Origin: Pseudomonas sp. CC120222-01a
Lineage (GTDB): Bacteria > Pseudomonadota > Gammaproteobacteria > Pseudomonadales > Pseudomonadaceae
DNA: 64,000 nucleotides
Direction of reading: 5' to 3'
Assembly (NCBI RefSeq): GCF_003097235.1
Contig: NZ_QEQQ01000020.1
Coordinates: 44,505 to 108,504 of the forward strand
The notes under the pieces were generated by a model. The model did no database searches, was not told the DNA's origin, and saw only the letters and a program-made list of their open reading frames with translations. Shown here one piece after another: positions 42,826-49,871 of this stretch (positions are counted from its first letter, which is position 1; every line of letters starts with the position of its first letter). The position numbers were made by a program, and so were the translations under genes.

Positions 42826-43893
42826 TCAGGCGCCCAGGGCCTGACGCAGGCGCGCTTCCAGGTGCGCGGCATCGAGGTCCTGGCCAATCAGCACCAGGCG
42901 GGTGATGCGCGGCTCGTCGGCGCGCCAGGCGCGGTCGAAGTGCTTGTCGAAACGGGTACCCACGCCCTGCACCAGCAGGCGCATCGGCTTGCCGGGGATG
43001 GCCGCGAAGCCTTTGGCGCGCAGGATGCCGAATTCCACCACCAACTGGGTCAGGGCATCGAGCAGCAGGCTCTCATCGGCTTCGGGCAGGTCGATGGAGA
43101 TCGAGTCGAAGGCGTCGTGGTCGTGATCGTCGTGATCATCGCCGTCATGGTGGGAATCGTGGTGGGTGCGACGGCCATCGATGTGCGCCTCGGACTCCGC
43201 GCCCACACCCAGCAGTACTTCCAGCGGCAGCCGGCCGCTGCTGGCCTCGATTACCTTGACCGCCGCTGGCAGCTCCTCGGCCACTTCGGCACGGACCTTG
43301 GCCAGGCCTTCGGCGTCGATCAGGTCGGCCTTGTTCAGCACCACCAGGTCGGCGCTGGCCAGCTGGTCGGCGAACAGTTCGTGCAGCGGCGATTCGTGGT
43401 CCAGGTTAGGGTCGAGCTTGCGTTGTGCGTCGACCTGGTCCGGGTAGGCGGCGAAGGTGCCAGCGGCTACGGCCGGGCTGTCGACCACGGTGATCACTGC
43501 GTCGACGGTGCAGGCGTTGCGGATTTCCGGCCACTGGAAGGCTTGCACCAGGGGCTTGGGCAATGCCAGGCCGCTGGTTTCGATGAGGATGTGATCGAGG
43601 TCGCCACGGCGTGCGACCAGTTCGCGCATTACCGGGAAGAACTCTTCCTGGACGGTGCAGCACAGGCAGCCGTTGGCCAGTTCATAGACGCGGCCGCTGG
43701 CTTCTTCCTCGGTGCAGCCGATGCTGCATTGCTTGAGGATTTCGCCATCGATGCCAAGCTCGCCAAATTCGTTGACGATGACCGCGATGCGGCGGCCCTG
43801 GGCGTTGTCGAGCATGTGGCGGAGCAAGGTGGTCTTGCCCGAGCCGAGGAAGCCGGTAACGATGGTGACGGGGAGCTTGGCCAGTGTTTTCAT
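42826..43893 (-). CDS. cobW: cobalamin biosynthesis GTPase CobW
   Basis: A 355-residue G3E GTPase that delivers Co(II) for vitamin B12 synthesis. Walker A GFLGSGKTT (residues 14-22), the metal-binding CLCC motif (76-79), LIETSGLALPKP, and the base-specificity NKADLID are intact. A His/Asp-rich metal-binding stretch (HHDSHHDGDDHDDHDHD) lies near residue 245. The start at 43893 follows AAGGG; upstream in-frame ATG codons lie in the riboswitch leader. Confidence 0.94.
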   Translation of the reverse strand: MKTLAKLPVTIVTGFLGSGKTTLLRHMLDNAQGRRIAVIVNEFGELGIDGEILKQCSIGCTEEEASGRVYELANGCLCCTVQEEFFPVMRELVARRGDLDHILIETSGLALPKPLVQAFQWPEIRNACTVDAVITVVDSPAVAAGTFAAYPDQVDAQRKLDPNLDHESPLHELFADQLASADLVVLNKADLIDAEGLAKVRAEVAEELPAAVKVIEASSGRLPLEVLLGVGAESEAHIDGRRTHHDSHHDGDDHDDHDHDAFDSISIDLPEADESLLLDALTQLVVEFGILRAKGFAAIPGKPMRLLVQGVGTRFDKHFDRAWRADEPRITRLVLIGQDLDAAHLEARLRQALGA

Positions 43894-43999
43894 GTCGCGT
43901 TGCCCTTGGCAGGTTGGCGCGGGCACACGGGACGAAAGCCGCGGGCCAGGCCGGCCGGGCTTGTTCGCCACCGGATCACCCCGCCCGGTTGAAAGTCGA

Positions 44000-44205
44000 A
44001 TTCGTCTCGAGGCAGGTCTCCTGGCTTGCACCATTCCAGTTCTTTACAGGCAAGAAACTGGCGGGATGACGCCTTCCCGCGCGCGGCGCAGTGGCTGTGT
44101 CGATCCGTTGTCGGTGCTTACAGTTGCGGGGGCAGCCGCGGCTTGTACCGCGTTCCCGTCTTAGCTTCGGCAGGGCCGAAGAACCTCGAAGTCGCAAGGC
44201 TACGC
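44000..44205 (-). promoter_or_regulatory. cobalamin riboswitch upstream of cobW
   Basis: On the minus strand the leader contains the B12 box AAGCCAGGAGACCTGCC (44027-44011), an upstream GCCACTG element, the GGGAACGCGGT/AAGCCGCGGCTGCCCCCGC core and the 5' helix CCTTGCGACTTCGAGGTT. This is the complete cobalamin aptamer order. An ACCGG/CCGGT stem at 43970-43989 lies in the expression platform between aptamer and cobW start. It would shut the cobW-cobN-chlI-chlD operon when cobalamin is plentiful. Confidence 0.92.
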
Positions 44206-44276
44206 GGGGGGTGGCGGGTGGTCAACTGTTCCAGTCTTGCCGGCGACAAACCATTGTGCTGCTTTAGAGTTGCATT

Positions 44277-44610
44277 AGGGCTGACAGGGGCTCGCCGATA
44301 ATCTTGCAGTGCCTATGAGATCGAGCGCCGCCCGCGCGGCGCATCGCGGGCAAGCCCGCTCCCACATCTGTTTCGGGCCAGTTACTCCTGTGCCGCCAAC
44401 AGGGTCCGCCTTGGTGCATGACCTTAGACCGATGAAAAGCAGTTGAGCCCACTTCAATATCGAAGGGAACAAACAAGGCAGTCCCTGTTGGCTTCACAGG
44501 ACTGATTGGCCCGAAACAGATGTGGGAGCGGGCTTGCCCGCGATGCGCCGCGCGGGCGGCGCTCGATCTCATAGGCGCTGCAAGGATATCGGCGAACACC
44601 TGTCAGCCCT
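44277..44610. repeat. 334-bp long palindromic element, copy 1
   Basis: The two ends are inverted copies of each other for about 135 bases each (from AGGGCTGACAGG at 44277 to CCTGTCAGCCCT at 44610), around a loop of about 60 bases. The arms contain the REP core cgcgggcaagcccgctcccaca. The loop includes tatcgaagggaacaaa. A second copy with a nearly identical loop is at 57319-57592 in the same orientation. It encodes no credible protein. Confidence 0.88.
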
Positions 44611-44731
44611 CACTCCGGCCTCCAAAAGAACCACTAACCTGCCCTGCTGCCTGATGCTGTACCGATTTTCAGCTTATCTATACGAGACAGATCGCGCTGT
44701 ACGATGGCTGCCCCTTCTAAATGGAGCCAGC

Positions 44732-45778
44732 ATGAAGAAAACCCCGCTAAGCCAACGCAAGGACGACCACCTGGACATCGTGCTGACCGCCACCACCACC
44801 GCGCACGGTGTGGACCCCGGCTGGTCGGCGCTGCGCTTCGAGCACTGCGCGTTACCTGAGATGGCCCTGGCCGACGTCGACCTGAGCACCGAGCTGTTCG
44901 GCTGTGCCCTGCGTGCCCCGCTGCTGATCAGCTCCATGACCGGTGGCGCCGAACGCGCACGCTTCATCAACCAGCACCTCGCCGAAGCCGCCCAGGCACT
45001 GGGCATCGCCATGGGCGTCGGCTCACAGCGGGTGAGCCTGCGTAGCGACCAGGACCAGGGCCTGACCGATGAACTCCGACGCCTGGCACCGGATGTACCG
45101 CTACTGGCCAACCTCGGCGCCGCCCAGCTGCGAGAGGCCGACGGCCTGGACCTGGCGCGCCGCGCCATCGACACCCTGCAAGCCAATGCCCTGATCATCC
45201 ACCTGAACCCCCTGCAGGAAGCCGTACAGCCTGAAGGCGACCGTGACTGGCGCGGCGTACTCAAACGCATCGAAGCCCTGACCTCCCAACTGCCGACGCC
45301 GGTGATCGCCAAGGAAGTCGGCGCAGGCATTTCACCCCGCGTGGCGCGCATGCTCTGCGACGCGGGTGTAGCCATGGTCGATGTCGCCGGTGCCGGCGGC
45401 ACCAGCTGGGCAGCCGTGGAAGCCGAGCGCGCCAGCAACGCCGCCGAGCGCCAGGTCGCCCTGGCGTTTACCGACTGGGGCATCCCGACCGCCCAGTGCC
45501 TGCTGGCGGTACGCCGCGCCGTGCCGGAAATCGGCCTGATCGCCTCCGGCGGCGTGGCCAACGGCGTCGATGCCGCCAAGGCCATTCGACTCGGTGCCGA
45601 CCTGGTGGGCCAGGCCGCCAATGTGCTGGGCGCGGCGATGATCTCCACCCAGGCCGTGGTGGAGCATTTCGATATTCTCCTGCGCCAGTTGCGTATCGCC
45701 TGCTTCTGCACCGGCTCGCGCAACCTTGCGCAACTGCGCCGGGCGCGCTTGCTGCCGAGCGACCTGACGCCGCCATGA
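44732..45778 (+). CDS. fni: type 2 isopentenyl-diphosphate isomerase (FMN dependent)
   Basis: A 348-residue FMN/NADPH-dependent enzyme interconverting IPP and DMAPP. Family motifs: QRKDDHLDIVL at the N-terminus, PLLISSMTGGAERA, LANLGAAQL, IIHLNPLQEAVQPEGD (with the catalytic Gln), AKEVGAGIS and GLIASGGVANG. GGAG lies about 10 bases before the ATG. No isoprenoid or carotenoid genes accompany it, and the bacterium should use the MEP pathway, which makes both isomers, so it is a solitary accessory gene, probably acquired. Confidence 0.9.
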   Translation: MKKTPLSQRKDDHLDIVLTATTTAHGVDPGWSALRFEHCALPEMALADVDLSTELFGCALRAPLLISSMTGGAERARFINQHLAEAAQALGIAMGVGSQRVSLRSDQDQGLTDELRRLAPDVPLLANLGAAQLREADGLDLARRAIDTLQANALIIHLNPLQEAVQPEGDRDWRGVLKRIEALTSQLPTPVIAKEVGAGISPRVARMLCDAGVAMVDVAGAGGTSWAAVEAERASNAAERQVALAFTDWGIPTAQCLLAVRRAVPEIGLIASGGVANGVDAAKAIRLGADLVGQAANVLGAAMISTQAVVEHFDILLRQLRIACFCTGSRNLAQLRRARLLPSDLTPP

Positions 45779-45829
45779 CGCTTGCGGCTGTGGCATGATC
45801 AGCGGCTCCCTTCCCGCGGGCCACTGTGC

Positions 45830-46744
45830 ATGCTGATCGACGAAGAACTGACCCTGAAAAAGCTCGAAACCTTCCTCGCCTTCATGCGCAGCGGCAACCT
45901 CGGCCGCGCCGCTGCCGAGCTGTCCACCAGCGCAGTCAGCGTGCACCGCGCCATCCACTCCCTGGAAAGCGCCCTGCGCTGCCCACTGTTCAAGCACGAA
46001 GGCCGCCAGCTGATCCCGCTGGAAAGCGCCTACGTGCTGGAGAAGAAAGCCCGCCAACTGATCCAGGACGCCGAGCAGATGGTGCGCCAGACCCGCGAGG
46101 CCGCCGGTTTCTATGCCGAGCGCTTCCGCCTTGGCGCGCTGTATTCGCTGACGGTAAAGACCGTGCCGAAGCTGGTGATGGGCCTGAAGCTGCGGCGCAG
46201 CGAACTGAACATCGACCTGACCTTGGGCTCGAACGTTGACCTGCTGCAACGCCTGAAAAACCATGAGCTGGAAGCCATTCTGGTATCTCTGGACGAAAGC
46301 GTGGCGGACCCGGCCTGCGAGCAGCTGCCGCTGTTCTCCGACGACATCTTCCTCGCCGTGCCAACCGATTCACCATTCGCCGAACAGCAAGAAGTGGACC
46401 TGGCGGACCTGGCCGACTCCACCTTCATCACCCTGACCCAGGGCTTCGCCACCCACCGTGACGGCGCACGGGTTTTCCAGCAAGCCGGGTTCGAGCCCAA
46501 GGTGGCGATGCAGGTGAATGACATCTTTACCCTGCTGAGCATGGTCAGCTCCGGGGTGGGCTTCGCCCTGCTGCCGGGGCGCATCGCAGCGGTGTACGAG
46601 AACCGCGTGAAGTTGATTGCGCTGCAACCGCGCTACCGGCTGCAGCAGCATATCGGGGTGGTGTTTCTGAAGGCCCGGGAGCGGGAGCCGAATTTGTTGG
46701 CTCTGCTGGCTGAGTGCCGGATGTATAGCCGACAAGTTGAGTAA
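45830..46744 (+). CDS. mdcR: LysR-family regulator MdcR, malonate utilisation
   Basis: A 304-residue LysR regulator: helix-turn-helix at about residues 10-65 (LKKLETFLAFMRSGNLGRAAAEL then VSVHRAIHSLESAL), effector domain from about 95 (LGALYSLTVKTVPKLVMGLKLRR). The sequence matches my memory of MdcR of P. aeruginosa closely, and the malonate decarboxylase operon lies 3.1 kb away in opposite orientation. It should activate mdcA onward in response to malonate. The separation from madM is due to inserted DNA. Confidence 0.85.
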   Translation: MLIDEELTLKKLETFLAFMRSGNLGRAAAELSTSAVSVHRAIHSLESALRCPLFKHEGRQLIPLESAYVLEKKARQLIQDAEQMVRQTREAAGFYAERFRLGALYSLTVKTVPKLVMGLKLRRSELNIDLTLGSNVDLLQRLKNHELEAILVSLDESVADPACEQLPLFSDDIFLAVPTDSPFAEQQEVDLADLADSTFITLTQGFATHRDGARVFQQAGFEPKVAMQVNDIFTLLSMVSSGVGFALLPGRIAAVYENRVKLIALQPRYRLQQHIGVVFLKAREREPNLLALLAECRMYSRQVE

Positions 46745-46973
46745 ACTCTCGAATGAGGAGTTGTTTTATTCGGCTGCGCTGGCAGCTCGAAAATCACCTG
46801 CTTGCAGCTGAGGGCCAAGAAGGTGGCAGTGGCGCAGATTACTTCAAATGATATACCGAGATCGAGGATCTTGCCCCCTAAACCAGAGCGTTGAGTCGGT
46901 TGAAATGGCTTCAGCCAGGCACTTGAATGCGGCATAGCATGCGGCCACCTTCGGGTGGCCATTTTTCATATTG
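46745..46973. other. non-coding region holding the left edge of the inserted DNA
   Basis: 229 bases after mdcR. No supported gene. GGCCACC/GGTGGCC with a TTTTT run (46943-46966) is a plus-strand terminator. GC content drops sharply from about here. Confidence 0.4.
46943..46966 (+). terminator. rho-independent terminator at edge of AT-rich cassette
   Basis: 7-bp perfect stem, 4-base loop, then ATTTTTC; oriented to stop plus-strand transcription coming from mdcR. Confidence 0.75.
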
Positions 46974-47885
46974 TTATTTTTCAATTATCCGTTTTTCTGG
47001 AAAAAACCTGTAGAAGCTCTCTACGGCGCCCTCCCAACAACGAATTAATTCATGAACATTTCCTTCCGCCCACGACTCAACTGCTTTTATCGGATAGTTA
47101 GAATCGTCTTTATGCAGAGTCACTACACGCTTACTATCAATATTCAAAACGCACGAATTCCCCAACCCTCGGATACAAACATTTCTATCTTTCAACGGAT
47201 CTGTACAAATGACGCCCGCATGTACAATTTCCTGACGATGTCCAGGCTTTACGATTTCAAGTAATTGCGTATGCGCCACACCCGCAACACATTCTATCCC
47301 CAACTCAGACATCGCCTCCAGACCATGTCGCTCGAAATCATAAGAAATATAGTTGCCACCTAACTTGAAGTCGACCGCCTCAATAAGACTCGACTGCACC
47401 GGGCCGAAATGCAGATACCATGTATGTTCTTTTGAGCTATCTTTCTTCTTGAGAAGCCGCCGAAGCTCATCATCGGAAAGCCCGTCAATATCATGCATAG
47501 CGGATAACCCCATATACTTAACCCAGTGCTTCGGCGCCTCGACCAATCTGCACCATTTATCGAAAGAAATCAGACCATAAGGCCTCCCATCCACCATTTT
47601 GAAGTCTGATAGGCTTCTGGCATCCACAGAGAAGCGAATTTTAGACTTATCCGATGTCAAATCATTACGCAACTCTCCCTGGAGCCTTACGGCCTTTTCC
47701 GCCTGCTTTGCACTAATCCTTTTTGACTCTGTCGGCACTCCGGTACCTTTGGGGAACGGTAGGCTCGTGAACCACACTACGCCCTTTATAATCTGCCCAG
47801 TGTGCAAGTCAAGATGACCTTGAGACAAACTATCTGACAACACTGCTTTAGCAAGCGACACCGACGTAAAATGATATAGCTTCAT
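46974..47885 (-). CDS. AT-rich accessory protein of unknown function, possibly ADP-ribosyltransferase-like
   Basis: A 303-residue soluble protein whose codon use (many A/T third positions) is unlike its neighbours. It begins MKLYHFTSVSLAKAVLSDSL and continues GVVWFTSLPFP. A Tyr-His-x-Thr start, a helix, then a W-F-T strand is the pattern seen at the NAD-binding edge of ART-fold proteins (KptA, DarT and similar), but I could not place a catalytic Glu and treat this as a hint only. The middle has conserved-looking SFDKWCRLVEAPKHWVKYMG and HTWYLHFGPV. No signal or membrane segment. It lies downstream of a small membrane-protein gene on the same strand. Confidence 0.7.
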   Translation of the reverse strand: MKLYHFTSVSLAKAVLSDSLSQGHLDLHTGQIIKGVVWFTSLPFPKGTGVPTESKRISAKQAEKAVRLQGELRNDLTSDKSKIRFSVDARSLSDFKMVDGRPYGLISFDKWCRLVEAPKHWVKYMGLSAMHDIDGLSDDELRRLLKKKDSSKEHTWYLHFGPVQSSLIEAVDFKLGGNYISYDFERHGLEAMSELGIECVAGVAHTQLLEIVKPGHRQEIVHAGVICTDPLKDRNVCIRGLGNSCVLNIDSKRVVTLHKDDSNYPIKAVESWAEGNVHELIRCWEGAVESFYRFFPEKRIIEK

Positions 47886-48088
47886 GAACCCCTCAACTTA
47901 GCAATGAAAACATGTAAGACCTAATCGCACCACCCATTCTTGTGCTGCACACACACAAAGCCAGAGGCACTCACCAAACCCAACCAAACTCAGCATTAAT
48001 TGATCGCCAGGATCAGTTAATCAATTAAGTAGCTTGCGCTACTCTATGAGGCTCATGCCTTTTTCACCAGCTCCAGAACACAGCTCAT
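47886..48088. other. AT-rich spacer with small stem-loops
   Basis: 203 bases between the two cassette genes. It carries AGTAGC/GCTACT (48028-48043) and AGGC/GCCT followed by TTTTT (48049-48063). It should contain the promoter of the 303-residue protein gene; no small frame is convincing. Confidence 0.35.
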
Positions 48089-48529
48089 CTATCTAGGTAT
48101 ACCGTTAGCTATATTCAAAGCCACCATAATCATAGCCATGCCGATCACCACCATCAGGAAAACTATAAACACCCCCTCAAGAATACGCAATTTTCGCCGC
48201 CTCAAACAAAAAACCATCACTTCAAGAGAAGATCTAAACCAGCCGAATCCAGAGCCATGCTCTATTTGACTTAGGCGCCTGACCGAATTTAACTCTTTAT
48301 CACCATCAGCAAAACCCTCCATCAAATCTATCATATTAAGCAACACACCGATAACCACAACCAAGAACAACCCAACCACTAAGAAGTAATACTCAAAATT
48401 CTTATTCAGTGTTCTTGCCATGATAAAAACCATCACACCCAGCACCATCCCCATTGACATCATATTGCTAACAAAAGAGATGACCTGCTTCCTTCCCGTC
48501 ACGCTATATAGCCACATATTCCAATCCAT
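48089..48529 (-). CDS. AT-rich accessory membrane protein of unknown function
   Basis: A 146-residue protein, MDWNMWLYSVTGRKQ then hydrophobic segments at about residues 22-40, 46-67 and 118-140, with a charged cytoplasmic loop (EGFADGDKELNSVRRLSQIEHGSG) and FCLRRRKLRILEG before the last helix. Base composition matches the neighbouring 303-residue gene and not the host. The layout (short hydrophobic protein next to a soluble possible enzyme) is like that of some toxin or phage-defence pairs, but no family was recognised. Confidence 0.62.
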   Translation of the reverse strand: MDWNMWLYSVTGRKQVISFVSNMMSMGMVLGVMVFIMARTLNKNFEYYFLVVGLFLVVVIGVLLNMIDLMEGFADGDKELNSVRRLSQIEHGSGFGWFRSSLEVMVFCLRRRKLRILEGVFIVFLMVVIGMAMIMVALNIANGIPR

Positions 48530-48647
48530 GTTAAATTACATACAAACAAAGTTCACTGCTAATCAGCACTACATTAAAGGCTTGGCTTTACTGCAAAACG
48601 ATAGTGACTGGATAGAATTAAAACCATCCAGTTACGCGCAACCACTG

Positions 48648-48836
48648 CTACCGATGACATAGGCCAAAGCGCTCCGACATATCTCGCCTCGCAGCACCCG
48701 AGCAGAGCACCCAAAACACACCGTCGAGCATCAGGCGGTCGCTCAGTCGCGGCTGTCCTCGGCCGTGGTTATCGATGAAGGAATATGAGACCACACCCCA
48801 GGCCTCGTCCGAGATTCCGTCACGCTTTGCCATCAA
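48648..48836 (-). pseudogene. IS5-family transposase, N-terminal fragment
   Basis: The 62-codon frame reads like the first fifth of an IS5-type transposase: ISDEAWGVV, then GRGQPRLSDRLMLDGVFWVL, then SGAARRDMSERFG, corresponding to the family N-terminal DUF4096 region with its TGAPWRDLPERFG consensus. It then runs into a stop, and the DDE catalytic part is missing. It marks the right border of the AT-rich cassette. Terminal inverted repeats were not found. Confidence 0.8.
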
Positions 48837-49060
48837 TGAACTCCATTCCTTCGATGACGGAGACTTTACAAAATCCCCGCGTTCAGGGCGACGATTAGGT
48901 ATCTAAGAATTCCGTATAGGGCCTAATCTCAAATATTACATTCTGTTACAACTGGCCGCTGAAAAAATCAGATTTAGTCCCTTCCTCGTAGGACATTTCC
49001 CAAAGATACTGCCGACGCCCATTTTTCGTTGCACATGGTCAATGTGGATCCTAGTCTCGG

Positions 49061-49090
49061 CCGGTCGCTGCCAATTCAGCGATCGGTTTT
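49061..49090 (+). terminator. terminator-like stem-loop
   Basis: CCGGTCGCTG/CAGCGATCGG (one mismatch) with a 6-base loop and four T after it, lying upstream of the interleaved repeats and the DUF6124 gene. It could be an attenuator in that gene's leader. Confidence 0.6.
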
Positions 49091-49204
49091 GACAGACCGT
49101 CGATTGTTGTCCGTGTGCACACGCTTATGGCGGCTGTACGTGCGGGCACATTACTGTGCGCCGAGTGCCAACAATCTCGGTCTGTCAACCCGCGTACAGC
49201 TGCC
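49089..49204. repeat. interleaved inverted repeats (pseudoknot-like) before DUF6124 gene
   Basis: Repeat B: TTGACAGACCG plus GATTGTTG (49089-49109) pairs with CAACAATC plus CGGTCTGTCAA (49169-49188). Repeat C: GGCGGCTGTACGTGCGGG (49129-49146), inside the loop of B, pairs with CCCGCGTACAGCTGCC (49189-49204), directly outside B. The crossing order B-C-B'-C' is that of a pseudoknot in RNA or of alternating cruciforms in DNA. Confidence 0.7.
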
Positions 49205-49260
49205 ACCTTCCCGTTTGACAGCGAGGCGGATCGCAGCTCAACCATTGTTGGAGCGTAAGC

Positions 49261-49503
49261 ATGCTGAAAGTAGTTCCAGACCCTCCCCACAATCTCCACT
49301 CCCTCGAAGACACGCTGATGATGGCGGCTGACTACGCACTTTGCGCGGAAGTCGTTGCCCAGCAGGCGATGTTGATGCAGCCGAAATCACCCGTGTCATT
49401 GTTGATCATGACGTCAATGCACGAACTCGAAACACTGCGCAAGTTGCTCGAATCGGCGCTGGTTCAAATCCAGAAACCAGCCGATCCGCAGACGCTGCAT
49501 TAA
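49261..49503 (+). CDS. DUF6124-like small protein
   Basis: An 80-residue protein starting MLKVVPDPPH, followed by a helical stretch (LEDTLMMAADYALCAEVVAQQAML) and VSLLIMTSMHELETLRKLLESALVQ. The MxKVxPDPP start and helical body fit the small DUF6124 proteins that occur in several copies in P. putida genomes. Function unknown. A long structured leader precedes it and a DUF3077 gene follows after 92 bases. Confidence 0.65.
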   Translation: MLKVVPDPPHNLHSLEDTLMMAADYALCAEVVAQQAMLMQPKSPVSLLIMTSMHELETLRKLLESALVQIQKPADPQTLH

Positions 49504-49595
49504 TTCGCATCATGATTCTGCCTGGTCTGACGCTTTCGCAGGGTTGTCAGCGACAGGGTCAGCCCAGGCAATTACAACTTCAGGGAGATCAAGCC

Positions 49596-49868
49596 ATGAC
49601 CACCGAAGAAACCCAATTCACAGTCGGCAAAACCACCTTCTTCCAAGGTGAAAACCAGACCCATCCCCTCTTCCGCATCGAACCCGGCATCCCTTGCCAA
49701 AGCGCCCGCGAACAGGCCTCAGAGCTGATGGGCTACGTCCGCGACCTGACCATCGACGGGCTGATGGAAGACAAACCCCAGCTGCTCTGGGCCTCGCACT
49801 ATCTCAGCGCCCTGGCCAAGGCGCTGCTCGATGATGCCGAACTGGGCATGATGAAATCAGGGCAATGA
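49596..49868 (+). CDS. DUF3077 small protein
   Basis: A 90-residue protein starting at the ATG at 49596 with AGGGAGA upstream. The DUF3077 pattern is seen: LFRIEPGIPCQSAREQASELMGYVRDLTIDGLM and LWASHYLSALAKALLDDAELGM. The family is mostly found in Pseudomonas and has no known role. It ends three bases before the convergent madM stop. Confidence 0.75.
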   Translation: MTTEETQFTVGKTTFFQGENQTHPLFRIEPGIPCQSAREQASELMGYVRDLTIDGLMEDKPQLLWASHYLSALAKALLDDAELGMMKSGQ

Positions 49869-49871
49869 GCC

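Larger units (their letters stand above)
48837..49260. other. long non-coding leader before the DUF6124 gene
   Basis: 424 bases without a supported gene. The first 180 bases are AT-rich and featureless. From 49061 on it is densely structured (see the separate stem-loop and interleaved-repeat entries). Confidence 0.5.

Noticed and set aside
42283..43992. A 569-codon plus-strand frame across the cobN start and cobW
   Set aside because: Shadow of cobN and cobW; it would also run through the riboswitch leader and has no domain.
44275..44472. Similar short minus-strand frames in both copies of the palindromic element (also 57274-57483), sharing a CTKADPVGGTGVTGPKQMW stretch
   Set aside because: The shared peptide follows from the shared DNA. 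The frames lack ribosome sites and the 3' halves are translated REP sequence. Kept as evidence for the repeat only.
46633..46962. A 109-codon minus-strand frame downstream of mdcR
   Set aside because: It overlaps the mdcR coding end, has no ribosome site and resembles nothing known; the region is better read as non-coding junction.
48420..48662. An 80-codon plus-strand frame over the start of the AT-rich membrane-protein gene
   Set aside because: Overlaps the better-supported minus-strand gene, lacks a ribosome site and has no domain.
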